From positions 62,001 to 126,000 of the forward strand of contig JBNLFL010000025.1 in assembly GCA_050305515.1 (NCBI GenBank): DNA of 64,000 nt, in the 5' to 3' direction. The notes under the pieces are model-generated. The model searched no databases and was not told the origin of the DNA. It saw only the letters and a program-made list of their open reading frames with translations. This stretch comes from JAFGUB01 sp050305515. GTDB taxonomy: Bacteria; Campylobacterota; Campylobacteria; Campylobacterales; Sulfurimonadaceae. The position numbers were made by a program, and so were the translations under genes. This document shows, one piece after another, positions 52,344 through 60,324 of the stretch; positions within the stretch are counted from its first letter, which is position 1, and every line of letters begins with the position of its first letter.

Positions 52344-52697
52344 ATGAAAATCTTTATCGTGTTACTGCTATTTGTTTCAGCCCTCTTTTCCTGTACCGGC
52401 GACTGCCTGACCTGCCATCCCAAACTGGTACCGACCATTAATGAAGATTTACGCCACAAGCCGATGCTGATGTGTATCAACTGTCATGGTGCCGACCCGG
52501 ATGCCATGGCGGAGTGTGGCAGCGACTGTTTCGGCTGCCATCCGGTAGAAAAAATTGATAAAGCGGGGGTTAAAGAGCACAATGTGATACGCGGATGCCG
52601 TGATTGCCACATGGAGATGCAGAAAGCCGCATTCGATTTTTCGACACCCCGGGGACAATCCATACAAAAACCGTTAAAAGACTTGCTCATTCCCTAA
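52344..52697 (+). CDS. Small tetrahaem c-type cytochrome
   Basis: 117 residues from ATG 52344. The N-terminal export signal MKIFIVLLLFVSALFSC could also be a lipobox, with Cys as a lipid anchor. Four CxxCH haem motifs follow (CLTCH, CINCH, CFGCH, CRDCH) within about 80 residues, plus scattered extra histidines, as in cytochrome c3-like proteins. An electron-transfer role in the periplasm or at a membrane face is expected. A small exported protein and a DUF3373 outer-membrane protein follow on the same strand. Confidence 0.82.
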   Translation: MKIFIVLLLFVSALFSCTGDCLTCHPKLVPTINEDLRHKPMLMCINCHGADPDAMAECGSDCFGCHPVEKIDKAGVKEHNVIRGCRDCHMEMQKAAFDFSTPRGQSIQKPLKDLLIP

Positions 52698-52792
52698 CAT
52701 TTCATCATGCATTCGGATTGTCCGCTCTGGCCTATGGGCATTTTAACACACCCTGCGCTAAACTTCCAGTTGACTTTTTCTCAGGTTTTAAC

Positions 52793-53038
52793 ATGCGCTT
52801 GTTAGTTTTTCTTATGATTTCTTCACTGTTGCTTGGTTCCGTCAAAGAGTTGGCGCGGGAGTTAAAGCTTTATCCCGGAACAAAAGCAAAAATTCAATGG
52901 AAACGGATTTTTTCCAGTGAGAGCAAGCTTGAAAAATATGGGCTTGACAGCCTTGACGAAGAGGAACGCGAAGCTTTGAAAAACTATCTTATGTTGTATG
53001 CGGCTGATTCGGATCAGCCCATCGTTCCGGGATTGTAA
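52793..53038 (+). CDS. Small exported protein, 81 residues
   Basis: Starts at ATG 52793 with a signal sequence (MRLLVFLMISSLLLGSV). The mature part of ~60 residues is charged and helical (SLDEEEREALKNYLMLYAAD). The longer frame from 52604 overlaps the cytochrome gene and lacks a signal. Its stop overlaps the DUF3373 gene start (TAATG), so the two are coupled. Function unknown. Confidence 0.65.
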   Translation: MRLLVFLMISSLLLGSVKELARELKLYPGTKAKIQWKRIFSSESKLEKYGLDSLDEEEREALKNYLMLYAADSDQPIVPGL

Positions 53039-54516
53039 TGATGAGACCTTATATTGGAAACTTGTTCGGCGTACTGATGCTGGCTGGTGTTGCTTCAGGG
53101 GCCGATACCGATTACGAAACGCGTTTTCAGTTACTTGAAAAGCAGGTGGAGACATTGCAAAAAAATTATGCAACGCATGATGCAGATGTAGCTGAAACAA
53201 GTGGGATTCTTGAAACTGTGGAACGAAAGACGATTCTTGATCCCATCAATCTTGGTGCTGAATTGATGCTGCGTTTGGACAGTTTTTACTATAAAAACAG
53301 AGGAATCGAGGGAGAACATACTCCGGATTTAAGCGCCGATCCTTCAGGCGGCGTCCAGCGCCGTGACGAATTTTCCAAATCATTTGATCCGGCGAGTACG
53401 ATTCGACTGCGATTGCAAATGAGTGCCAATCTGCTCGACACGTTGAGTTTTCACGGACGTCTGGTGCTGGTACGCAGTTCCCAGTCCAATCAGCGGCTCT
53501 GCATACTTTCTCAGGATATCAAATCCGCAGAGAGCAAAACCGCCTTTGATATCGAACATGCCTATATTGACTATAAGATGTTGCAGGAACGTTCATTTCC
53601 GCTGGTCCTGAGTCTGGGGGTGCTCCCTACAACAGGCGGAACCCCGATGCACTATTCCAAATTGGTACCGCGCCAGTCACTCTATCCCGCACTGGTTTTC
53701 AATATGAACAGCTATGGCATGATTTTGACTTCCAATCTGACATCACTCTGGCAGAAGGAGAGTTTCCTGCGTCTGATTGCGGGACGTGCTTTTACACTGA
53801 ATCCTGATGTTTATCCGTATCAGTGCAATCGTGAAAATATCGATAATGCAGATATTTATGGTCTCTATTTTGATACCCGTCCCCGTGACAACATACTTGT
53901 GTCCGCAGGTTTGAATTATCTCGACAATTTCAAAGCGCGCCCCTATCTCGGACCGAATATTACGACAGATACCGCGCAGGTCCTTGGTTCCATCATGACG
54001 TTGGGTATGGGTGTGGATCTTGAAGCGATAGCCGGGTCATCTCTGTCGCTTTTTTTTCATAGCGCATTCTCTTTCCCAAGGGGCAATGGTAATGTAGAGG
54101 ACTATCAGATTGTTTCCTATGACGGCGCTATCGGCTATACAGAAAACGGCAGTGTCGGCTACAGCGAAGCTGACTACGCTAAAGGCGAGATGATTGACGA
54201 AAGCGGGTATGCATTTTATGCCGGAGCGCAATATGCGTTTAATGCTTCATGGTATGCCGGGGCAGAGTACAACTACGGCAGTAAATACTGGTTCGCAATG
54301 ACACAGGGTGCAGAGGATATGTACAATAAACTGGCCACGAGAGGTCAGGTTGGGGAAGTGTATGCGTCGTGGCAGTTTTATCCGGGTATCTACGCCAAAT
54401 TGGGATACATGCTAACAAGGGAAGCGTATAGCAATTCGGGCTGGCATTTTGGAGAACCGGCCGAAAAAGATGCGACCCAGCAGGTCGGCTATTTTCTGGT
54501 CAACGCGAAATTCTAG
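53038..54516 (+). CDS. DUF3373-family outer-membrane beta-barrel protein
   Basis: 492 residues: a signal peptide (about 1-22), a short periplasmic coiled coil (FQLLEKQVETLQKNYATHDADV), and then a beta-barrel with alternating strands and the terminal GYFLVNAKF ending in Phe, the usual outer-membrane signal. The pattern LRLRLQMSANLLDTLSFHGRLVL is typical of DUF3373 proteins of Campylobacterota and relatives. Its function is unknown. The tetrahaem cytochrome two genes upstream makes a role in trans-envelope electron transfer possible. Confidence 0.75.
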   Translation: MMRPYIGNLFGVLMLAGVASGADTDYETRFQLLEKQVETLQKNYATHDADVAETSGILETVERKTILDPINLGAELMLRLDSFYYKNRGIEGEHTPDLSADPSGGVQRRDEFSKSFDPASTIRLRLQMSANLLDTLSFHGRLVLVRSSQSNQRLCILSQDIKSAESKTAFDIEHAYIDYKMLQERSFPLVLSLGVLPTTGGTPMHYSKLVPRQSLYPALVFNMNSYGMILTSNLTSLWQKESFLRLIAGRAFTLNPDVYPYQCNRENIDNADIYGLYFDTRPRDNILVSAGLNYLDNFKARPYLGPNITTDTAQVLGSIMTLGMGVDLEAIAGSSLSLFFHSAFSFPRGNGNVEDYQIVSYDGAIGYTENGSVGYSEADYAKGEMIDESGYAFYAGAQYAFNASWYAGAEYNYGSKYWFAMTQGAEDMYNKLATRGQVGEVYASWQFYPGIYAKLGYMLTREAYSNSGWHFGEPAEKDATQQVGYFLVNAKF

Positions 54517-56466
54517 ATGAATCGTAATATTGTTTTCGGAATTGCTGCGGCCTTGCTCTTTTTTATTCTTCCCCTTTTTCTGGGGAATCTTGCACTGCAT
54601 CAGTCTCAGCAGGCATTAACCAAAATCGAGAAGCGGCAGGTTGTCCTCACGCACACTGCAGATCAGCTCGGCTATTTAATCAAGCAGCAGCATGCACTGG
54701 TGTTGCAGATGCTTTTACTGCCAAAGCCGGATGCGGTTGCCAAGATTGAAGCATCCCGTTTGACAATAGATGCGAACTTTGAGGAACTTAAAAAATTTTC
54801 AGCGCTTTCCGATAAAGTCGAAGTAAAAAAAACGGTTGAGATCATTGGCCGGCGTCTGATAGGTTTTCATGCCGTTGAGCTGACACTGCTTGATGCCAAC
54901 AGCAGACAGGATCCCATCGATACAGAGGATGCCCTGCTTGGCTATAACAGTATTACCGACCAGTTCCTGAAAGATGTGACAACTCTCAATAATGTTGCGC
55001 AAAAATGTCTGATTCGGACAATAGGCGATGTAGAAAAAACTAACAGGTATGTACAGACTCTGGTACTGGTATCATTTCTGTTCGCACTGATTCTCGCTTA
55101 CATGACAATCAAAAATATTCTGAAGTTGAAGCATAATGCGGAAGAACAGCTGCAGCGTGCCGTCAAAGCCGAAGCGAGCCTTTCTGGGTACCTTCAAATG
55201 CTTGAAGCTGAAGTAGATAAAAAGACCTCCCAGGAACGTTTCCGTTATTATCACAACTCTCTGACCCATCTGCCAAACCGTACCAAATTTTTGGAAGACC
55301 TGCAAACAGAGGGGTATCGGTGCGCGGCACTGTACAATCTTGACAAATTTCAGGAATTTAACGATCTTTTCGGCGAAACGATCGGCGATGAAGCGATCAA
55401 GAAGACCGGAAAGATACTTGATCGGTATAAAAATCGCCATTACCGGCTCTATCATCTCGGCGGAGACGAATTTGTTCTGGCTGCCAAAGATCAGCTTAAA
55501 GAGGTTTTTATTGCCGAAAGCCGGAAATTGCTTGAACGGCTCAATCAGACGGAGTTCCACTATAATAAGGAGCCTTATAATATTCTTTGCAGCGTCGGTA
55601 TCGCCGCAGTAAAAGAGCGGCTTCTCGCCTGTGCCGATATCGCACTCAAAGAGGCGAAACGCAGTGGTAACAGCTGGGTATTCTATGATGACTCAATGGC
55701 GGCGGAAAAATCGTATGAAGACAATATTCAGTGTTCCAAACGGCTTATAGAAGCGCTGGCACAGGATCGGGTTCAACCCTATTTTCAGCCTATTGCCCAC
55801 TGCTGTGACGGAAGCATCGACAAATACGAGGCGCTGGTCCGTATTCTTCTGGAAGATGGGACGGCGATTCCGCCTGTACGTTTTTTGACGATTGCAAAAC
55901 GACTGCGCCTCTATCCGAAAATTACCGAAGTGATGTTCTTCCGTACGCTGGAGCATATTTCGCGCTATCATATCTCCTGCTCCATGAATATTTCAGCAGA
56001 AGATATTCACAATACAGAAACTGCGGAGATGCTGCTTGATGCACTGGAAACTTTTGATGCATGCCATCTGCTGACCCTGGAGATTCTTGAATCGGTAGTG
56101 ATAGATAATTATGAATCCGTTAAACTGTTTATTGATCGCGTCCGACAGATGGGTGTTCAGGTCGCTTTGGATGATTTTGGTTCAGGGTATTCAAATTTTT
56201 CGCATGCACTGAATCTTTCGGTAGATGTTATAAAGATTGATGCATCCCTTATTTCCCAGATTGAACATGATGAGAATTCGCGTATTATGACTGAAACCAT
56301 TGTGGCATTGGCCAAACGTTTGCAAGTGAAAACGGTTGCCGAATATGTCAGTAATGCAGGAATTTATGCCGTGATGCAGGAAATTGGAGTGGACTATGTG
56401 CAGGGATTTTATATTGGAGAACCCGCACCTATTACAGCATTCTTTGCTTCAGGCGTAGAGCAATGA
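54517..56466 (+). CDS. Membrane GGDEF-EAL cyclic di-GMP protein
   Basis: 649 residues starting right after the preceding stop. A periplasmic four-helix-type sensor lies between transmembrane helices at about 7-27 and 185-205. The GGDEF domain has HLGGDEFVLA (intact motif). The EAL domain has KYEALVRI, SMNISAEDI, LEILES, DDFGSGYSNF and KIDASLI; AEYV replaces the usual AEGVE. Both synthesis and breakdown of cyclic di-GMP are possible. It overlaps the convergent gene at 56449 by 18 nt. Confidence 0.88.
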   Translation: MNRNIVFGIAAALLFFILPLFLGNLALHQSQQALTKIEKRQVVLTHTADQLGYLIKQQHALVLQMLLLPKPDAVAKIEASRLTIDANFEELKKFSALSDKVEVKKTVEIIGRRLIGFHAVELTLLDANSRQDPIDTEDALLGYNSITDQFLKDVTTLNNVAQKCLIRTIGDVEKTNRYVQTLVLVSFLFALILAYMTIKNILKLKHNAEEQLQRAVKAEASLSGYLQMLEAEVDKKTSQERFRYYHNSLTHLPNRTKFLEDLQTEGYRCAALYNLDKFQEFNDLFGETIGDEAIKKTGKILDRYKNRHYRLYHLGGDEFVLAAKDQLKEVFIAESRKLLERLNQTEFHYNKEPYNILCSVGIAAVKERLLACADIALKEAKRSGNSWVFYDDSMAAEKSYEDNIQCSKRLIEALAQDRVQPYFQPIAHCCDGSIDKYEALVRILLEDGTAIPPVRFLTIAKRLRLYPKITEVMFFRTLEHISRYHISCSMNISAEDIHNTETAEMLLDALETFDACHLLTLEILESVVIDNYESVKLFIDRVRQMGVQVALDDFGSGYSNFSHALNLSVDVIKIDASLISQIEHDENSRIMTETIVALAKRLQVKTVAEYVSNAGIYAVMQEIGVDYVQGFYIGEPAPITAFFASGVEQ

Positions 56467-56976
56467 AGCAAAGTCCGCATCAAATCCTTTAAAGATTTTA
56501 TCCAGCAGTTTCTGGCTTTCATCCAGGAGTTTCTGGGTCTGATCAAACATTTTCGTGCTTTCGTCAAACAGGGATACCAGATCGTTTTTTGCACTGTTTT
56601 GAGCCGGGGTGGAGAGTGCTTTGAGTGGTTCCATGGCGTTGGTGATATTTTCAGCAAATTTATTCAGCGGGGTACTCTGCTGATCACCGGAAACTTCTTC
56701 CATAAAACGTTCGATGTAGGGTTTCGCAATCTCCATAAATGCTGCAATCTCTTTTTTATCCTGCGCGTCAATGCCGTTGGAATCGACACTGAACTGATAC
56801 TGCTGCATCGAAGTGAAGGAGAAGTCGGCGCGTGAACCGTTCTCGTCGCTCCGGGCAGAAAGCTGAAGCTGCCGGGCATTGGAAAAATCCATGGAGATTG
56901 TATCGCCGCTGGAAGTACGCATCTGAATACTCAGATCATGCGAGCGGTAAGCATTAAGATCGTAAGAGGTGTTCAT
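56449..56976 (-). CDS. Hypothetical helical protein, 175 residues
   Basis: Soluble, no signal peptide. The N-terminal third is beta-rich (LSIQMRTSSGDTISMDF, ADFSFTSMQQYQFSVDSNGI), the remainder helical with a C-terminal amphipathic repeat (MFDQTQKLLDESQKLLDKIF). An AAAAGGAG site precedes ATG 56976. I do not assign a function; surface-appendage-related proteins with such tails exist but similarity is not established. Confidence 0.6.
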   Translation of the reverse strand: MNTSYDLNAYRSHDLSIQMRTSSGDTISMDFSNARQLQLSARSDENGSRADFSFTSMQQYQFSVDSNGIDAQDKKEIAAFMEIAKPYIERFMEEVSGDQQSTPLNKFAENITNAMEPLKALSTPAQNSAKNDLVSLFDESTKMFDQTQKLLDESQKLLDKIFKGFDADFASLLYA

Positions 56977-57110
56977 CGCAACTCCTTTTAAATAGTATTA
57001 CCTATATCGGTCTGTGCTCGATTTTATGAAATCATTTAAACTTAATCGGTGTTTAAGTAAGGTTTGACTAGAATTTCGTTTCTAATTTTAAGTTTATAAG
57101 GGTTACGGGA

Positions 57111-57248
57111 ATGAAAAGAACATACCAACCGCACAACACTCCTCGTAAGCGCACGCACGGTTTTCGAACCCGTATGGCTACGAAAAATGGACGCAAGATC
57201 ATCAATGCTCGCCGTGCCAAGGGAAGAAAACGATTGACTGTTGCGTAA
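57111..57248 (+). CDS. rpmH: 50S ribosomal protein L34
   Basis: 45 codons: MKRTYQPHNTPRKRTHGFR, then RMATKNGRKIINARRAKGRKRL, the standard highly basic L34 sequence. It is followed after 8 nt by rnpA, as in nearly all bacteria, though no dnaA is upstream here. Confidence 0.97.
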   Translation: MKRTYQPHNTPRKRTHGFRTRMATKNGRKIINARRAKGRKRLTVA

Positions 57249-57256
57249 GCAGCTTT

Positions 57257-57583
57257 GTGACCCTCAAACTTCGTAAAGAGTTTGAAACGGTCTATCGACG
57301 CGGGAAGAACGCGCATTCGCGCAGTTGCGTCATCTTTTATCTTGCCAAAAGTGGTGAGAAAAAAATTGGCTACATTGCCAGTAAAAAAGTCGGAAACGCC
57401 GTAGTGCGCAACCGCAGTAAACGACGCCTTCGCGCACTTTTTGCCGAAGTCGCTCCAACGCTTGCTGAAGGCCATTATGTTTTTGTGGCCAAAGCGTCTC
57501 TCCATGAAACCCCATACGCGACACTGCAACGCGATCTTGCCTATGTGCTGAGAAAACTAAATGTTACGATCCCTGTTACTTAG
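57257..57583 (+). CDS. rnpA: Ribonuclease P protein component
   Basis: Binds the RNase P RNA and helps mature tRNA 5' ends. The 108-residue basic protein starts at GTG 57257. It contains KEFETVYRRGKNAHSR, the family signature RNRSKRRLRALF and KIGYIASKKVGNAVVRN. It overlaps yidD by 23 nt. Confidence 0.94.
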   Translation: MTLKLRKEFETVYRRGKNAHSRSCVIFYLAKSGEKKIGYIASKKVGNAVVRNRSKRRLRALFAEVAPTLAEGHYVFVAKASLHETPYATLQRDLAYVLRKLNVTIPVT

Positions 57584-57887
57584 TCTGCTGCGACTCTATC
57601 AGAATACGTTTTCCAAAATTGCCGGTAATAACTGCCGTTATTACCCCTCATGTTCCGCTTATGCCGTCATACAGTTTGAAAAAAACAATCTTTTTAAAGC
57701 CTTTTTCCTCTCTTTGTTTCGAATTTTACGTTGCAATCAGCTTTTTGAAGGGGGATTTGATCACCCGAAACTGCGTCTTACATGCAGACCACAAGATAAT
57801 TTGAGCATCGATACGATAAAATACTGGCTTATTCCAGACGCGGCGAACCGCTGCACCATCATCAAAAACTTTTCATTCAAAGGCTGA
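57561..57887 (+). CDS. yidD: Membrane protein insertion efficiency factor YidD
   Basis: 108 residues with an N-terminal amphipathic helix and the YidD cysteine motif CRYYPSCSAYAVIQFEKN, then LRCNQLFEGGFDHP. The ~40-residue C-terminal extension after the core is longer than in most homologues and AT-rich. It lies between rnpA and yidC, as usual. Confidence 0.92.
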   Translation: MLRSLLLSLLRLYQNTFSKIAGNNCRYYPSCSAYAVIQFEKNNLFKAFFLSLFRILRCNQLFEGGFDHPKLRLTCRPQDNLSIDTIKYWLIPDAANRCTIIKNFSFKG

Positions 57888-57890
57888 TTA

Positions 57891-59522
57891 GTGTTAGAAA
57901 AAATGACACCGAACCAACGTTTGCTGCTTGCAGTAGCACTCTCTTTTATTTTTTTCGTGATCTATACGACCATTTTTCCTCCCCAACCGGCACAAAGTGA
58001 TGCCAATGTCACTGAGCCTTCCAAAAGTGCTGCACTTAAAGAGACTCCAAAACCGGCAGTTCAAACAGCAGATACCGAGGCACTTAGCGGCCACAGTGTC
58101 GCTTCAGATGAGCGTATGTCCAAAAGTGAAACGAGTACGCTCGTTACCATCAATGCGGAACACTACACCATTACGATCGATACGCTGGGTCGTATCAGTT
58201 CCAAAATACTCAGCGATGAAAAATTTTATGATCATGATGGCAAACCTGCTGAACTGGTTCCGCTTTTTGGTGCCAAGCCGCTTTACATCCGCTTTGCGGA
58301 TGAAGGTCTCAACGAACAGGCATCCCGTGTTGCCTATGCCGCTTCGGCACACGCACTCGACCTTAAGACTAACGAACAAGTCTCGGTATCTTTGACGCAG
58401 CAGCTTGAAGGCCTGAGTGTCACGAAAAACCTGACGTTCTATCGTGACGGACATTATGATGTCTCTGTAGATATGAGTGATGATAAACGCTACTTCATCT
58501 ATCTCGGACAGCGTCCTCAGATTACCGAACAGCTTATGACGGTGCGGGGTGCCATGGTCTACGCGGGCGAAGGCCTGACGAGTATTTTCGAAGACGGTTC
58601 GACAGAGGGGCGTGCAAGCTTTACGGATGTGCATCTCGCTGCTGCATTCGATCAGTATTTTGCCTCGATTTTTTACGGAATGAAGCCGGATACAACCGTT
58701 ATTGTGGAACGTGACCGCGATGACAATCCTGTTGTTTACCTCGATGCATCACGCACGATGAATTTTCATGCCTACATCGGCCCCAAAGAGTATGTACGGC
58801 TTGAATCCATTGACCCCGTGCTTGTCAATGCCATTGAATATGGCTGGTTTACATTTGCAGCGGCACCGCTCTTTAAACTTTTGATGTGGCTGCATGGCAT
58901 ATTCGGTAACTGGGGATGGGCGATTATCGCTCTGACAATCCTTATCCGTATCGTTCTCTATCCGCTGACCTATAGAGGGATGCTCTCCATGCAGAAGATG
59001 AAGGATCTTGCACCTAGAATCAAAGAGATCCAGACCAAGCATAAAGGGGATCCGCAGCGAATGAATGCTGCGGTAATGGAAGTGTATCGCAAGCATGGTG
59101 CCAACCCGCTCGGCGGATGTCTGCCGCTGCTGATGCAGATTCCTGTTTTCTTTGCCATTTACCGTGTTCTTCTCAATGCCGTAGAACTGCAGGGCGCCGA
59201 ATGGATTTTCTGGATTCATGACCTCTCCCGTATGGACCCGACGTTCATTCTTCCGGTTCTGATGGGTGCTTCCATGTATTTTCAGCAGAAGATGACGCCA
59301 AGCAGTTTTACGGACCCTTTGCAACAAAAGGTTTTCCAGTTCCTGCCGGTTATCTTTACCTTTTTCTTTGTCACCTTCCCATCGGGACTGGTCCTTTACT
59401 GGTTTGTCAACAACCTCTTCTCGATCGGTCAGCAGGTGATCGTCAACCGTAAATATGAAGCGATCAAAGCGCGCAACCACGAGAAGCATCTCGAAGAGAA
59501 GCGTCACCATGATAAAGATTGA
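57891..59522 (+). CDS. yidC: Membrane protein insertase YidC
   Basis: Inserts proteins into the inner membrane with or without SecYEG. 543 residues: N-terminal transmembrane helix, a long Ser/Lys/Ala-rich linker, a large periplasmic domain (about 75-310), then the five-helix core with LPLLMQIPVFFAIYRVL and FPSGLVLYWFVNNLFSIGQQ. The start may be GTG 57891 or ATG 57903. Confidence 0.96.
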   Translation: MLEKMTPNQRLLLAVALSFIFFVIYTTIFPPQPAQSDANVTEPSKSAALKETPKPAVQTADTEALSGHSVASDERMSKSETSTLVTINAEHYTITIDTLGRISSKILSDEKFYDHDGKPAELVPLFGAKPLYIRFADEGLNEQASRVAYAASAHALDLKTNEQVSVSLTQQLEGLSVTKNLTFYRDGHYDVSVDMSDDKRYFIYLGQRPQITEQLMTVRGAMVYAGEGLTSIFEDGSTEGRASFTDVHLAAAFDQYFASIFYGMKPDTTVIVERDRDDNPVVYLDASRTMNFHAYIGPKEYVRLESIDPVLVNAIEYGWFTFAAAPLFKLLMWLHGIFGNWGWAIIALTILIRIVLYPLTYRGMLSMQKMKDLAPRIKEIQTKHKGDPQRMNAAVMEVYRKHGANPLGGCLPLLMQIPVFFAIYRVLLNAVELQGAEWIFWIHDLSRMDPTFILPVLMGASMYFQQKMTPSSFTDPLQQKVFQFLPVIFTFFFVTFPSGLVLYWFVNNLFSIGQQVIVNRKYEAIKARNHEKHLEEKRHHDKD

Positions 59523-60324
59523 AGCCGCATCCCTCGAACACGCTTATGCCAAAGCTGCCGAACATTTCGAGTGTTCGGTAACCGAACTCGAAGTAGAGAT
59601 TATTCAGCGCCCGAAAAACGGATTTCTGAGTTTTTTTAAGAAGAGTGCCATCATTGTCGCGAGTAGCAAACGCGTTGTCGTAAAAAACACAGAAACATCA
59701 CACAAAACGACCGCTGAGAAGAGGCAGGAAACACCGACCGCATCCGATATGCCCCCGGCGGAACCCGTTGTGGCAAAAACGGGCGAGGAGCGTTCAAAAC
59801 AACCGCTCAAACTCAAGGAAAACGATCCTTCCGTGGATAACTTTTTTGAGGCGCAATTGCCTTCTAGTCTTATTGTTGAAGAGGTATCCAACGAACTTAA
59901 CGCACTTTTTGACACGCTCTGTTTTCGGATCAATCCGATCCAGGTGACATTATATGATGAAACCACGCTGCTGATAGAATTTAGCGGTGAAGATGCTGCT
60001 TTGCTGATCGGAAAAGAGGGATACCGCTACAAAGCGCTTTCGTACATGATCTATAACTGGATCAATACCAAATACCATATGCAGCTGCGTCTTGAAATTG
60101 CCGAATTTCTGAAAAATCAGGAAGAGGCTATCGGACGCTATCTTGAAGGGGTATGCGAGAATATTGATCGTGACGGACGCGCCCAGACAAAAGTGCTTGA
60201 CGGTGTACTGGTTCAGATTGCACTAAAAGAGCTCAGAACGCGCTATCCCGACAAGTATGTGGCGATACGCTCGACGCGCGATGGTGCAAAATTCATCATC
60301 ATTAACGACTACAACGAATATTGA
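59509..60324 (+). CDS. jag: RNA-binding protein Jag/KhpB
   Basis: 271 residues from ATG 59509 inside the yidC end. Domains: Jag-N (IEAASLEHAYAKAAEHF...GFLSFFKKSAIIV), a Lys/Thr-rich linker, a KH domain with LLIGKEGYRYKALSYMIYN and an R3H domain near RYPDKYVAIRSTRDGAKF. The protein binds many RNAs and its gene is usually next to yidC. Confidence 0.92.
   Translation: MIKIEAASLEHAYAKAAEHFECSVTELEVEIIQRPKNGFLSFFKKSAIIVASSKRVVVKNTETSHKTTAEKRQETPTASDMPPAEPVVAKTGEERSKQPLKLKENDPSVDNFFEAQLPSSLIVEEVSNELNALFDTLCFRINPIQVTLYDETTLLIEFSGEDAALLIGKEGYRYKALSYMIYNWINTKYHMQLRLEIAEFLKNQEEAIGRYLEGVCENIDRDGRAQTKVLDGVLVQIALKELRTRYPDKYVAIRSTRDGAKFIIINDYNEY

Noticed and set aside
56977..57110. Replication origin upstream of rpmH
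   Set aside because: No cluster of DnaA boxes, no dnaA or dnaN gene and no AT-rich unwinding element could be recognised.
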